A stretch of DNA of 64,000 bases. Source: Flavobacterium sp. MFBS3-15 (lineage in GTDB: Bacteria; Bacteroidota; Bacteroidia; Flavobacteriales; Flavobacteriaceae). The notes beneath the pieces are model-generated. The model was not told where the DNA came from, ran no database searches, and worked only from the letters and a program-made list of their open reading frames with translations. The position numbers were made by a program, and so were the translations under genes. The DNA lies in the NCBI RefSeq assembly GCF_026107645.2, contig NZ_JAPCHV010000005.1, forward strand, positions 23,512 to 87,511, given 5' to 3'. Positions 32,388 through 42,814 of this stretch are shown in pieces (the first letter of the stretch is position 1; each line of letters starts with the position of its first letter).

Positions 32388-34687
32388 GGCTTTGCGTCTT
32401 TGTTATAGCTGAATCCTGCTTCGAGCGATGTGTATGAGCTTCCGCCCACGAATACCATGAAATCGCCTGGCTCTGCCTCCCATTTTTCATTAGCAGTATA
32501 GAACTCTATTGTCTTTTCATCAATGGTAAATGTAATGGTCTTTTTCTGGCCTGCTTTTATCTCTGTAAGCTCAAAACCCTTAAGTTCCTTAACCGGCCTT
32601 GTTACCGACCCGATAAGATCCCTGATATATAGCTGCACCACTTCCTTCCCGTCAACTGCACTGTTGTTGGCTACATCAACCGATACTGTAATCTTTCCTT
32701 TACCGGTAAACGACGGGCTGCTCAGCTTCAGGTTGCTATATTCAAATTTAGAGTAGCTCAATCCGTGCCCAAAAGGGTAGAGTGGGGTAGACTGCTCATC
32801 TATGTAGTGCGACCAAAATACACTTTCTGTAGGTTGCCCGTTGCCAGGCCTGCCTGTAGTTTTATGGTTGTAGTACAGTGGCACCTGGCCCACGCTCCTC
32901 GGGAAACTCATAGGCAGCTTGCCGCTTGGGTTATAGTCGCCATAAAGCACCTGTGCAATGGCATGCCCGCTTTGCGTACCCAAATGCCATCCTTCCACAA
33001 TGGCAGGAATGTGCTCAGCAGCCCACGGAAGTGCCAGAGGCCTTCCGTTAGTCAGTACCAGTACGATGTTCGGGTTGGCCTTGTATACCTCTTCAAGCAG
33101 TTCCTGCTGAACGCCGGGCAGCCCAAGCTCGGTACGGCTGCGGCCCTCGCCTGTCTGTAATCCGTGCTCTCCGAGTACCATAATTACTACATCAGCCCCC
33201 CTGGCAGCATTTAGAGCCTCGCCAAAGCCACTTTTGTCCGTCATGTTGATCTTGGTCTCCACAACAAATTTCGGGCTGCCCAGTGCAACGTCTGCGCCTT
33301 TTGCATATACTATCCGGTTACCTTTGTATTGCTCCAGGCCTTCCAGTACTGATACAGCAGTGTTGTCATCTGCGCCGATCCTCCAGCTCCCCAACGGGCT
33401 GGTCTTATCATTGGCCAATGCGCCTATCACGGCTATCTTTTGTCCCTGCTTTTTAAGCGGAAGCAGCTTTTTATCATCATTCTTTAGCAATACTATCGAC
33501 TTCTTCGCCATGTCCAGTACACCATCCTGGAATTCTTTCTTACCGATGGTCTGCTCTTCACGGGCTTCGTCACAGTACTTATATGGGTTGTCAAAAAGGC
33601 CAAGCTCAAACTTAACCCTGAGTATGCGGCGCACCGCGTCGTCAATCCTGCTTTCGGATACCTTTCCTTCTTTTACCAGGCCTACAAGGTGCTTAACATA
33701 GCCATGCGATTCCATATCCATGTCGCTTCCGGCGTTTGCGGCAAGTTCGGCTGCATGCTTCATGTCTTTGGCATAGCCATGGGCAATCATTTCACCCATA
33801 GAACCCCAGTCTGAAACTACAAATCCTTTAAAATTCCATTCTTTTTTAAGTATTTCCCTTTGCAGGTATGCGTTGCCCGTTGCCGGAATCCCGTCAAGCT
33901 CGTTGAACGAATTCATGAAAGTAAGGGCGCCTGCATCGGCGGCTGCCTTAAAGGGTGGCAGCACTATATTATGAAGCGTGTTATGGCTTATATCTACCGT
34001 ATTATAATCTTTGCCGGATTCGGCAAAAGAGTACCCTGCAAAGTGCTTAACGCACGCTGCAACGTTAAATTCGCCGAGGTCTCCCTGGAAGCCCTGTACC
34101 CTTGCCACTGCAATAACGCTGTTGAGGTATGGGTCTTCGCCCGCGCCTTCCATAACGCGGCCCCAGCGTGCATCCCTGGACACGTCCACCATGGGCGCGA
34201 AAGTCCAGTTCAGACCCGAAGCTGCTGCTTCGGCGGCAGCTATCCCTGCCGATTTTTTAATAGCCTCAATGTCCCAGCTCGCTGCTTCGGCAAGGGGTAT
34301 TGGGCTGATGGTTTTGTATCCGTGGATAACGTCGTAACCAAAAATGACCGGTATTCCCAGCCTGGTTTGCTCCACGGCAATCTTCTGCAATGCTTTTACG
34401 TCCTTTACACCCTTTACATTCAGCATAGAGCCTACCAGTCCTCTTTTAAGATGTTCATACTTGTCGGCAGCATCACCGTTTTTCGGTGCCGGGCCGGTTA
34501 CATCCCAAAAGCCGTTGTACTGGTTCATCTGGCCCACTTTTTCTTCAAGTGTCATTAGTCTTAGGACTGAGTCAACTTTACGATCAACAGGTAGTGATGA
34601 TGAGGCAATATTCTGTTTTGTGGAACTGCATCCAAGCGCTATTGCAAGGAAAGCCGCCAGGGCATATTTTGGTAAATTATATTTCAT
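32384..34687 (-). CDS. bglX: GH3 beta-glucosidase lipoprotein
   Basis: A 767-residue enzyme with a lipoprotein signal (AAFLAIALGCSSTKQ, Cys20). The GH3 TIM barrel (VGQMNQYNGFW, VIFGYDVIHGYKTISPIPLA, VKHFAGYSFAESGKDYNTVD) carries the nucleophile Asp293 in GFVVSDWGSM. The alpha/beta sandwich and a C-terminal fibronectin-III-like domain (VQLYIRDLIGSVTRPVKELK) complete the BglX layout. It releases glucose from the ends of oligosaccharides made by the GH16 enzymes. It is translationally coupled to the GH16 gene downstream. Confidence 0.94.
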   Translation of the reverse strand: MKYNLPKYALAAFLAIALGCSSTKQNIASSSLPVDRKVDSVLRLMTLEEKVGQMNQYNGFWDVTGPAPKNGDAADKYEHLKRGLVGSMLNVKGVKDVKALQKIAVEQTRLGIPVIFGYDVIHGYKTISPIPLAEAASWDIEAIKKSAGIAAAEAAASGLNWTFAPMVDVSRDARWGRVMEGAGEDPYLNSVIAVARVQGFQGDLGEFNVAACVKHFAGYSFAESGKDYNTVDISHNTLHNIVLPPFKAAADAGALTFMNSFNELDGIPATGNAYLQREILKKEWNFKGFVVSDWGSMGEMIAHGYAKDMKHAAELAANAGSDMDMESHGYVKHLVGLVKEGKVSESRIDDAVRRILRVKFELGLFDNPYKYCDEAREEQTIGKKEFQDGVLDMAKKSIVLLKNDDKKLLPLKKQGQKIAVIGALANDKTSPLGSWRIGADDNTAVSVLEGLEQYKGNRIVYAKGADVALGSPKFVVETKINMTDKSGFGEALNAARGADVVIMVLGEHGLQTGEGRSRTELGLPGVQQELLEEVYKANPNIVLVLTNGRPLALPWAAEHIPAIVEGWHLGTQSGHAIAQVLYGDYNPSGKLPMSFPRSVGQVPLYYNHKTTGRPGNGQPTESVFWSHYIDEQSTPLYPFGHGLSYSKFEYSNLKLSSPSFTGKGKITVSVDVANNSAVDGKEVVQLYIRDLIGSVTRPVKELKGFELTEIKAGQKKTITFTIDEKTIEFYTANEKWEAEPGDFMVFVGGSSYTSLEAGFSYNKDAKP

Positions 34688-34772
34688 TATAATTTTTTAG
34701 TGTCCAATGGGTTGGGAAGCCTTTATCCGGCTTCCCTCCGCATTGGTAATTAGAACAGATGTTTTTTCGAAA

Positions 34773-36419
34773 TTATTGGTATACCTCTATGTAGTCAACC
34801 TCCATGGCAGATTGTGTAAACGTAGGTGAAATTGCACCTCCCATGTTACCTCCCATAGCTATGTTGAAAATGATAAAGAAGTCGTGGTTAAAGGGAACGG
34901 ATGCCGAGTTCGGGAATGTCTTGAATTCGTTGCCGTCCACAAAGAACCTGATGAAGCTTGGGCTCCATGTAATCGAATAGATGTGGAAATCTGTAGAAAC
35001 TCCAGGCACGTTTGTAGACGATGTATTAGCGTTGCCAGCAGAGTTGCCCGGATAGTGAAGCGTACCATGGATAACATCTTGTTGGTTGCCTACGTGCTCC
35101 ATCATATCGATTTCACCACAAGCCGGCCATCCCTGTCCGGGCTGGTCATAGTTGGCACCAAGCATCCATAATGCAGGCCATGTGCCTCCGCCTGCAGGGA
35201 GCTTAGCCTTCATAACGACCCTTCCGTAAGTAAACTCAAACTTATCCTGCGTTTTCATACGTGAAGATGTATACTGAAAACCATTAAATGTTTCTTTCTT
35301 TGCCGTTATTTTCAGGGTACCGCCAGATACGTTCGCATTTTCAGCCCTGTAATACTGCGCTTCATTATTTCCCCATCCGTTGTTGTTGCCAATTTCCATG
35401 GTCCATTTAGAAGCGTCCGGGGCACCTGTGTAGTTAAACTGGTCTTCCCATATAAGGGTGTTGTATTCCGGCTCATCATCCGGATAAGGAGGCTGTGTCG
35501 TAAGTATCAGGTACCATGCAAGGTCGCTGTTGTTGCCCTGTACTGCCCTTAACTGCATGCGTGTTGCAGTGATATTAAGCACTTCATATGTGCTTGTGCC
35601 AATATAGTAACCAAGGAAACCGCCACCTGAAATTGTAAATTGTGTACCTGTGCTATTGGCCGGAGCCACTACAGATGAAGCTGCACCAAGGGTAACGGTC
35701 TTTGTTCCTGTAACATCATAAGGGAGACAAGTATCTTCGCCAAGTGGTGTACCACCCACGCTTGTGTAGCCGGCATTAAAGAAGGTCGCTCCGCCATTAT
35801 CGTGCTCAAACCTGATTACACCATTGTCATTGGTAAAAGTAAACTTATTGTTATAAAAACAACTGCTTACGTCAGATCCTGCTTTTTCAAATGGAGCTGC
35901 AGCATACCATGCAGGCCAGTTATTGTTGCCATCGGGCGTGTTTGGCCCAACACCCAGGTGACCCTGTTCTGCTGCTGCAATGTACCATACTTTTGAACTT
36001 GTCCCTGTAAGGGCATCAAAAGTGTCAGGGTCTTCAAAATTCAGCAGTATGTTTTCCATGCTAAAAGTAGCTGTAGAAGCTACACCGCCCTTACCATATG
36101 CAATTATGGTTACCTCATAGGTGTTTACTCCCTGCCTGGTTACAGTATAGGGTTTTACACCTCCTGCCGCAACACCTACATCTTCACCGTCAATAAGGAA
36201 CTTATAGCTTATGGCATTATCTGCCGTTGCCCTAAGTACTACTTTTCCGGTACCATCACCGTTAGGGAATTCTGCCGACTGTCCTACCACATCATACGTA
36301 AATGCAAGATTGGTAGGAGCGGTGAGGTCACCAAAGGTTTTGTCGTCATCCTGGCAACCTACTACGATCAGCAGGATCACAGCCAGCAATGCTCCTAAAT
36401 TTTTTAATGTCTTTTTCAT
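34773..36419 (-). CDS. Multidomain GH16 lipoprotein
   Basis: A 548-residue lipoprotein (VILLIVVGCQDDD, Cys22). An N-terminal PKD/Ig-like domain spans about 33-125, and a middle domain of ~180 residues (SSKVWYIAAAEQGHLGVGPN, two Cys at 187 and 231) looks like a glycan-binding module. The GH16 catalytic domain runs from about 320 with GEIDMMEHVG (E436, D438, E441), ending MEVDYIEVYQ. It is probably displayed on the cell surface, where it binds and cuts laminarin-like glucan before SusCD import. It lies between the GH3 gene and the binding-protein gene. Confidence 0.9.
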   Translation of the reverse strand: MKKTLKNLGALLAVILLIVVGCQDDDKTFGDLTAPTNLAFTYDVVGQSAEFPNGDGTGKVVLRATADNAISYKFLIDGEDVGVAAGGVKPYTVTRQGVNTYEVTIIAYGKGGVASTATFSMENILLNFEDPDTFDALTGTSSKVWYIAAAEQGHLGVGPNTPDGNNNWPAWYAAAPFEKAGSDVSSCFYNNKFTFTNDNGVIRFEHDNGGATFFNAGYTSVGGTPLGEDTCLPYDVTGTKTVTLGAASSVVAPANSTGTQFTISGGGFLGYYIGTSTYEVLNITATRMQLRAVQGNNSDLAWYLILTTQPPYPDDEPEYNTLIWEDQFNYTGAPDASKWTMEIGNNNGWGNNEAQYYRAENANVSGGTLKITAKKETFNGFQYTSSRMKTQDKFEFTYGRVVMKAKLPAGGGTWPALWMLGANYDQPGQGWPACGEIDMMEHVGNQQDVIHGTLHYPGNSAGNANTSSTNVPGVSTDFHIYSITWSPSFIRFFVDGNEFKTFPNSASVPFNHDFFIIFNIAMGGNMGGAISPTFTQSAMEVDYIEVYQ

Positions 36420-36424
36420 ATTTT

Positions 36425-37969
36425 TTAATTTGATAATTGCACATCATCAAAGTAGTAGATTTCTCCTGTACCCGGCACACCGAAGTTGAAGAAAACTACC
36501 AGCATCTGATAATTGTTTGCGTTGTTTATTCCTGTAAAGTCAAAAGTCAGCTCTTCCCACTGGTTGGCTACTGTGGTTACCGTTTGTTTTTCGATGTCAA
36601 CAGCCGTATTATGCGGGTTCATGTTTTCAAATTTCATAAGCACAGGTATCCCGGCAGCAGGTGACCATACTTTCATCTTCACCTTTTTCATTACTGAAAA
36701 ATCGATTGGAGCCGACATTGGGATGGCCACACCTGCCCATGTTTGCGAATTATTAGTTTTAAGGAAGCTTGCTACTTTAGTACTGGTATTAATGCCTGCA
36801 GCGTTAGGATTATCAACCCTGTTGCCAAGCGCCCCGCCAAAGTTATTCCAGATATACTCTGCAGTTTCGCTTTGGAAAGTAAGTGGGAAGCCCACGGGAT
36901 CCTGTCCGTTGAATTGTTCAATATCATCGAAATAATAAGTTCCGTTACCCGGGTTTGCGGCATTAAAGAAAAACACCAGCTTAGAATATTGTCCGTTGGC
37001 ACCGGTAAAGTCAAATACCATTTCTTCCCACTGGTTTGCTACGGTGGTCATAACAGTCCTTTCGGCATTAACATTGGTATCTGTCAGGTTTTCAAGCTTC
37101 AGTAATACCGGTACGCCTGCTGCAGGCGACCATACTTTCATTTTAAAATGACGGCCATTTGCAAAATTAACAGGTTGGTCTAATGTAAGCAGGCCACCGG
37201 TCCACACAGCGCCCGCCGGAGTCATCGAACCTACTTTTGCACTTGTGTTGATGCCTACGGCATGAGGGTTGTCAATTGCGGCAGCAGTAGCTCCATTGAA
37301 TGTAGTGAAAGTGTAGTTGAGTGTTGGGTTCTCAAAGTTGATAGGCAGCACCAATGGGTTTGATATTACAACATCCTGGGTGTATACTGTGGTAGCCGCG
37401 CCACCACTAAATGCAGTAACTGTAACAGTATACGTACCGATGGCATCATACACATAGTTGATGGTCTGGCCTTCGTTGAACTGTACCGGAGGCAGAGAAC
37501 TGTCTTCGCCAAAAGTCACCTCAAAATAGGTTTCATAGTCAGCCGTAGCTGAAACATTTATCGACAGTGAATTGCCTACTACAGCAGCAATATTCACTAC
37601 AAGATTTTCCGGCTGAACAAAAGTTACTGTCAAAGGCAGTATTGCTTCCGTGGTCTTACCGTTGATTCCTGTAGCCACAAGCCTTACATTATATTGCCCT
37701 TCGGCATATACATGGTTTACTTTTTCTGCAAGGCCAAGGGCGGCAGGCTCTGCCGTACCATCGCCAAAAAATACTTCGTAGCTTACCACGCCCTCTCCGT
37801 GCGGGGCAATAGTCACAAGGCCGCTATTATCCTGTGTAATGGTAAACAGTGCCGACAGGTTGGCTGGCGCATCAGCATTGTCGCCAAATGCCGCATCCGT
37901 ATCTTCGTCAGAACAGCCTGCGAGAAGCGCAACGAAAAGGATGCTGAATATAAATTTCAATTTTTTCAT
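36425..37969 (-). CDS. Surface glycan-binding lipoprotein with PKD and duplicated modules
   Basis: A 514-residue lipoprotein (FVALLAGCSDEDTD, Cys19). Two PKD domains (NHVYAEGQYNVRLVATGING; NYVYDAIGTYTVTVTAFSGG) are followed by two tandem ~150-residue modules that repeat each other: HFKMKVWSPAAGVPVLLKLE and VKMKVWSPAAGIPVLMKFEN, each ending YYFDD. The modules look like carbohydrate-binding jelly rolls. It takes the SusE/F (SGBP-B) place after SusD and should present glucan at the surface. There are six bases between it and the GH16 lipoprotein gene. Confidence 0.85.
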   Translation of the reverse strand: MKKLKFIFSILFVALLAGCSDEDTDAAFGDNADAPANLSALFTITQDNSGLVTIAPHGEGVVSYEVFFGDGTAEPAALGLAEKVNHVYAEGQYNVRLVATGINGKTTEAILPLTVTFVQPENLVVNIAAVVGNSLSINVSATADYETYFEVTFGEDSSLPPVQFNEGQTINYVYDAIGTYTVTVTAFSGGAATTVYTQDVVISNPLVLPINFENPTLNYTFTTFNGATAAAIDNPHAVGINTSAKVGSMTPAGAVWTGGLLTLDQPVNFANGRHFKMKVWSPAAGVPVLLKLENLTDTNVNAERTVMTTVANQWEEMVFDFTGANGQYSKLVFFFNAANPGNGTYYFDDIEQFNGQDPVGFPLTFQSETAEYIWNNFGGALGNRVDNPNAAGINTSTKVASFLKTNNSQTWAGVAIPMSAPIDFSVMKKVKMKVWSPAAGIPVLMKFENMNPHNTAVDIEKQTVTTVANQWEELTFDFTGINNANNYQMLVVFFNFGVPGTGEIYYFDDVQLSN

Positions 37970-37980
37970 ATCTCTTTTTT

Positions 37981-39516
37981 TTAGTAGTTCGGATTTTGGT
38001 TCCAGTTACCGTTAGAGAATTGAATCTCTTCAATAGGTATAGGGAATAATTCGTGCTTACCGGCAACAAAGCCATCAATTGCAGCAGCTGCCTGCTTGGT
38101 CCTTACAAGGTCGAAGAAACGATGGCCCTCACCTACAAGTTCCCTTCTTCTTTCGTCCCATATAAACTGTGTAAGCGCAGAGCCTGAAGCAGTAATGTTA
38201 TGAGAGCTGTTTCCAAATGCCCTTGTCCTTACCATATTCAGGTAGGTACGGGCCTTCACGTCGTCAATTTGTCCCCTGTTGTAGGCCTCGGCAGCCATGA
38301 GCAGCACATCTGCATAGCGTATGGCCCTGTAGTTGTTCGGGTTGGTAAGGTTGGCATCGCCAATGTTCTGGTCATTAACCGGGTCTTTCCGCGGAATGTA
38401 TTTCCTGTTGTAAAAACCGGTATGCTCATAGCCCTCGGCATATAAAACGCCTAATTCGCCAAGGCTGTTAACCCAATTGGGGTTCGCGGCTACAAATGCT
38501 TCCATATTAAGTATAGCTACATCTCTTCTTAAGTCACCGTCTTCAAAAAAGTCATAGGTTTCCTGAGTCGGAACATTAAAGCTGTATCCCGATTCAAAGC
38601 TCGGGCCATCAAAGCCCCTTGGCCCATTAAAGCCAACCGCAACGTTACCTTCACTACATTGAAGACAGTCAAACCCTGCACCTTCTTTATCGGTATATTG
38701 TACTTCAAATACAGACTCAGCATTGTTCTCATTGGTGAGCTCGAACATTGTGCTGTAGTCGGGCAGTAGTGTATACGTATTGCTTTGGATTACCTGCTCC
38801 AAAACCTCGGCTGCCATTGCAAACTTTTCGGAGTGCCCCAAACCGGTGTCGGCCCAGTACAGGTAGGCTTTTCCAAGCAAAGCCCTCGCGGCGCCCTTTG
38901 TTACCCTTCCTTGTTGCGATGGCGACGGGTCGATATTCTCTATGGCATAAAGAAGGTCGGCTTCTATAGATGCGTATACTTCTTCAGGTGTAGAGCGTGG
39001 TATTGTCGTTTCGTCACCGAGTTTAAACCTTGCATCACCTTTCATCGGGATGCCGCCAAACCATTTTACCAATTCAAAATGGAAGTAGGCCCTAAGGAAG
39101 CGTGCTTCAGCTATTATATGCTCCTTTCCTTCGAAATCCGTTTTATCTTTAAATTCAAGTATGTAATTGGCCCTGTTCACGCCGGCAAACATCCAGTCCC
39201 ATATCTTTTTAAGTTCAGGGTTCACTGGTGTATGGGTCATATCATCCACCTGCTGGAACGAAGGGGTATCTGTAGCGCTCTCGCCACCACAAAGCGTATT
39301 GTCAGATGCAATTTCGCCCAACAGGACATTTTGGTAAGTAGATTGCAGCATATCATATACCGCGATAATTGCCTGCTGGTAGTCAGCTTCCGAGTTAAAA
39401 TAGTTTTCGGAGTCAATAGAGTAGGGGGGGGTTCTGTCCACAAAATCGTCTCCACAGGATAAATTAAGTGACAAAAGGCTAAACGCTGCCACCGCTATTA
39501 TTATTTTCTTCTTCAT
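37981..39516 (-). CDS. susD: SusD-family glycan-binding lipoprotein
   Basis: A 511-residue RagB/SusD protein. Signal MKKKIIIAVAAFSLLSLNLS then Cys21 (SCGDDFVDRTPPYS), helical TPR-like scaffold (ARFLRAYFHFELVKWFGGIP, GAARALLGKAYLYWADTG), and the typical end RRRELVGEGHRFFDLVRTKQ and FPIPIEEIQFSNGNWNQNPN with final Y. It forms the lid over the SusC channel at the outer membrane. It follows SusC by 11 bases. Confidence 0.95.
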   Translation of the reverse strand: MKKKIIIAVAAFSLLSLNLSCGDDFVDRTPPYSIDSENYFNSEADYQQAIIAVYDMLQSTYQNVLLGEIASDNTLCGGESATDTPSFQQVDDMTHTPVNPELKKIWDWMFAGVNRANYILEFKDKTDFEGKEHIIAEARFLRAYFHFELVKWFGGIPMKGDARFKLGDETTIPRSTPEEVYASIEADLLYAIENIDPSPSQQGRVTKGAARALLGKAYLYWADTGLGHSEKFAMAAEVLEQVIQSNTYTLLPDYSTMFELTNENNAESVFEVQYTDKEGAGFDCLQCSEGNVAVGFNGPRGFDGPSFESGYSFNVPTQETYDFFEDGDLRRDVAILNMEAFVAANPNWVNSLGELGVLYAEGYEHTGFYNRKYIPRKDPVNDQNIGDANLTNPNNYRAIRYADVLLMAAEAYNRGQIDDVKARTYLNMVRTRAFGNSSHNITASGSALTQFIWDERRRELVGEGHRFFDLVRTKQAAAAIDGFVAGKHELFPIPIEEIQFSNGNWNQNPNY

Positions 39517-39527
39517 TGTTGTGATAA

Positions 39528-42500
39528 TTAAAAATTAATGTTTGCTCCAACCATATACGTTCTCGGTATAGGGTAAAAACCATAATCGATACCGCTCCCT
39601 ATCGGCGCGCCGGATGAAGCTCCCGGGTCATATCCCATATATTTTGTAAAGGTATACAGGTTGTTCACTCCTACATACAGCCTTAGTTTGGATACGCCGC
39701 TCTTACCAATCAGCTTTTCGTCAAATGTATAGCCTAGCTGTACGTTCTGGATCCTCACATACGAAGCATCCTCAACAAAATAATCAGAAATAACATTGTT
39801 ATTTGTAGCTCCTGTAGTCGCTCTCGGCACCGTGTTGCTTGTACCTTCGCCGGTCCAGCGGTCCAGCACATAGTTCAGCCTGTTGGCATTAGGCACCGTC
39901 CTTTCATAATTCCTTAGCATATCGTTACCTATCGATGCAAAGGTATAGGCTGTAAAGTCAAATCCTTTATATTGAAGGTTAATATTAAAGCCCATGGTTA
40001 CCGATGGAATTGGGTCGCCGATCTCTGTCTTGTCGTTAGCATTAATAATACCATCGCCATTCATATCCACAAAACGAATATCGCCGGGCTGTGTTGTTTG
40101 TGAGCCCAGGCCACTTTGCGATGGCGCTGCATCAACTTCCGCCTGGTTTTGGAAAATACCATCAGTCCTGTAGCCGTAAAAGTAGCCCATTGGCCTGCCA
40201 ACTTCCATCCTTGCCGCAGGTTCCCCAGTTCCAAAATTACCATCCTGAAGCCATCCGGTAGCATTGTCTACTTTTGTGACTTTATTTTTAAGAAACGTTA
40301 CGTTATAGTTCACATCGATACTGAAGTCATCCGTAATGTTCTTTTTATAACCCACGGCAAGTTCAACCCCGTAGTTTTTAACGTCTCCTGCATTTAGTGT
40401 AGGCAATCCGGCACCCGGTGCGCCACCTCCCAATATACCTGATACAGGAATAGATGGTATTAGCAGGTCTTTACGCGTATCTACGAAATAATCGGCTACA
40501 AGGGTTACGTCGTTGTTAAAGAAATTAAGGTCAACCCCTACGTCAAATTTCTTGGCTTCCTCCCATTTCACTTTAGGGTTTGGGATAGGCCCTGTAGCAG
40601 TACCGGCTGTAAGTGCGTTATCGAATACATACATCGCTTCTCCGGACAGGAGAGAAACATAACGATTGTTGCCAATCTGGTCGTTACCAAGGGTACCGTA
40701 GCTTGCCCTTATTTTAGCAAAGCTAAGGATATTGTTCTGCTTGAAGAAAGGCTCGTCCGATACTACCCATCCTCCGGTAAATGAAGGGAAATAACCTACC
40801 CTGTTGTCAGGGCCGAACTTTGTCGATGCGTCGCGCCTGATCATGGCCGAAAGCAGGTAGCGCCCTTTAAAGTCGTATTGAAGCCTTCCGAAATACGAAA
40901 GCCTTCTTTCGTCATACGTATAGGAACTTACTGGCTTTTGTGTCGGCAGTCCGTTCGCCAGGTTGATATCGGCAAACTCCCATGAGTTGTTCGGCACATC
41001 ATATCCTGTCGCATACAGTCCGTTGCCCCATTCCTTGTAGATGGTATTACCAACCGTGAATGTAAAGTTGTGGCTTTCAGCAATTGATTTTTGGTACGTT
41101 GCAAAAAGGTCAAATGTGTAGCTGTTATCGTTTACTGCGCCCTGCGTAACGCTGCTGCGGGTATTGTTGAATACTTTTGTACCTCCGTAGCTTATGATAG
41201 GGCTAAAGGTTTTCGACTCGCTGTTCACAGTGTTGAAACCTATCCTTCCGGTAATGGTAAGGCCTTTTATAAGTTCATAATCCAGCCCAAATGTACCGTT
41301 TAGCTTTTTGAAGTGGTACGTGTTGTACGTATTTTCAGTCTGCGCAAGCGGGTTGATGATCTCATCGCCAAAACCGATTACAGGCACAAGCGTATACTCC
41401 CCGTTTTCATCGCGCGGCTGTTGCAGCGGCGATACGTTAAGCGCGTTGAAAAGTACCGACCCAAGCGCGTTTTCGTTAAGGTTTCTCCTGTTGAAATAGG
41501 TATAGATTACGTTAGTGTTCAGTTTAAGCTTATCCGTAAGATCTGCGCCAAGGGAAAGCCTTGCGGTATTCCTCAGGAAAGCCGATTTCTCTCCGCCTAC
41601 AAGGCCTTCCTGGTCGATATGTGAGCCGCTGACAGCATACGTTAGCTTTTCAGACCCTCCCTGAAGGTTAACATCATGGCTGATGATCGGCACATTTTTG
41701 CCAAAAACCTCATTCTGCCAGTTAGTGCCTTCGCCCAGCCCTCCTACATTAGGATAAGGAAGTGCGCTTCCGGCATTCGAGTAGCTTTCGTTAAGGTACG
41801 AGGCATATTGTGTGGCATTAAGTGTTGGCAGCGTCCTGGTCGTTTCCTGGAATCCTGTGTAAAAGTTATACGACAGGGTAGGCTTTTGGTTTTTACGGCC
41901 TTTTTTGGTTGTAACCAATATGATACCGTTGGCGCCAATAGTACCATAGATAGCCGCCTGTGCATCTTTTAGCACCGTGATGGTTTCAATATCCTGTGGG
42001 TTAAGGAGGCCAAGCTCGCCTTGGTAACCGTCAATTATCGCTATCGGGCCGGCTTCGCCATTCGTGCCGACACCCCTGATCCGGATGCTAAGGCCTGCGC
42101 CCGGTGCACCGGATTGTGTGGTTACATTTACCCCGGAAACTGTTCCCTGAAGCGCCTGTTCTACTTTAATGGGACGTATCCTCTCAAGGGTCTGGGCGGT
42201 AACAACGCTTACAGCGCCGGTCACTTCCTTTTTCTTTTGGGAACCGTACCCAATCACAACCACTTCATCAAGCGTTTCTGTGCTTTCTTTCAGGGTTATG
42301 GTAATGGTTTGATTGGCGATTGCCACTACTTCCTGCGGTTCAAAACCAATGTAGCTGAATACAAGGGTTGATCCCGTAGGTACCGATATCGAAAAGTTAC
42401 CATCGATATCCGTGGTAGTGCCACCGGTGGAATTTTTTACAATAATGCTCACACCAGGAATGGGTAATCCGGTAGCAGCTTCATTTACCTGCCCGCTGAT

Positions 42501-42569
42501 TTCGACATTTTGCGCAAAGCAAAAAGCCGAGGCCAGCATGAAGGCGATCAGAAATAATTTTGACTTCAT
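39528..42569 (-). CDS. susC: SusC-family TonB-dependent glycan transporter
   Basis: A 1013-residue outer-membrane receptor. Signal peptide MKSKLFLIAFMLASAFCFAQ, a carboxypeptidase-regulatory-like domain (GQVNEAATGLPIPGVSIIVK), TonB box region (LDEVVVIGYGSQKKKEVTGA), plug (GLSIRIRGVGTNGEAGPIAI, VLKDAQAAIYGTIGANGIIL) and a C-terminal barrel ending RTYMVGANINF. With SusD it imports oligosaccharides using TonB energy. It is the first structural gene of the leftward PUL; the 245 bases upstream separate it from the regulator. Confidence 0.96.
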   Translation of the reverse strand: MKSKLFLIAFMLASAFCFAQNVEISGQVNEAATGLPIPGVSIIVKNSTGGTTTDIDGNFSISVPTGSTLVFSYIGFEPQEVVAIANQTITITLKESTETLDEVVVIGYGSQKKKEVTGAVSVVTAQTLERIRPIKVEQALQGTVSGVNVTTQSGAPGAGLSIRIRGVGTNGEAGPIAIIDGYQGELGLLNPQDIETITVLKDAQAAIYGTIGANGIILVTTKKGRKNQKPTLSYNFYTGFQETTRTLPTLNATQYASYLNESYSNAGSALPYPNVGGLGEGTNWQNEVFGKNVPIISHDVNLQGGSEKLTYAVSGSHIDQEGLVGGEKSAFLRNTARLSLGADLTDKLKLNTNVIYTYFNRRNLNENALGSVLFNALNVSPLQQPRDENGEYTLVPVIGFGDEIINPLAQTENTYNTYHFKKLNGTFGLDYELIKGLTITGRIGFNTVNSESKTFSPIISYGGTKVFNNTRSSVTQGAVNDNSYTFDLFATYQKSIAESHNFTFTVGNTIYKEWGNGLYATGYDVPNNSWEFADINLANGLPTQKPVSSYTYDERRLSYFGRLQYDFKGRYLLSAMIRRDASTKFGPDNRVGYFPSFTGGWVVSDEPFFKQNNILSFAKIRASYGTLGNDQIGNNRYVSLLSGEAMYVFDNALTAGTATGPIPNPKVKWEEAKKFDVGVDLNFFNNDVTLVADYFVDTRKDLLIPSIPVSGILGGGAPGAGLPTLNAGDVKNYGVELAVGYKKNITDDFSIDVNYNVTFLKNKVTKVDNATGWLQDGNFGTGEPAARMEVGRPMGYFYGYRTDGIFQNQAEVDAAPSQSGLGSQTTQPGDIRFVDMNGDGIINANDKTEIGDPIPSVTMGFNINLQYKGFDFTAYTFASIGNDMLRNYERTVPNANRLNYVLDRWTGEGTSNTVPRATTGATNNNVISDYFVEDASYVRIQNVQLGYTFDEKLIGKSGVSKLRLYVGVNNLYTFTKYMGYDPGASSGAPIGSGIDYGFYPIPRTYMVGANINF

Positions 42570-42814
42570 ATATAATATTTGGTTTTTGTGATTTTATAAA
42601 ATTAGGTTAGTCAGGATTAAATAATCCAAAATTAACCGCTACAAAATATATACATTTCTAAAAAAAGTCATTTTAAATCCCTCCATACAGCATTACGCCT
42701 GTATTAACAGGAATTTAAGAGAAGTGTTATGAGTTGCCTAAACACAACGAAAACCTTGTAAAAGCAAATTTGTTGAGGTGTTGTATAGGTGTTTTTTAAA
42801 ATTGTTGTAGTTGT

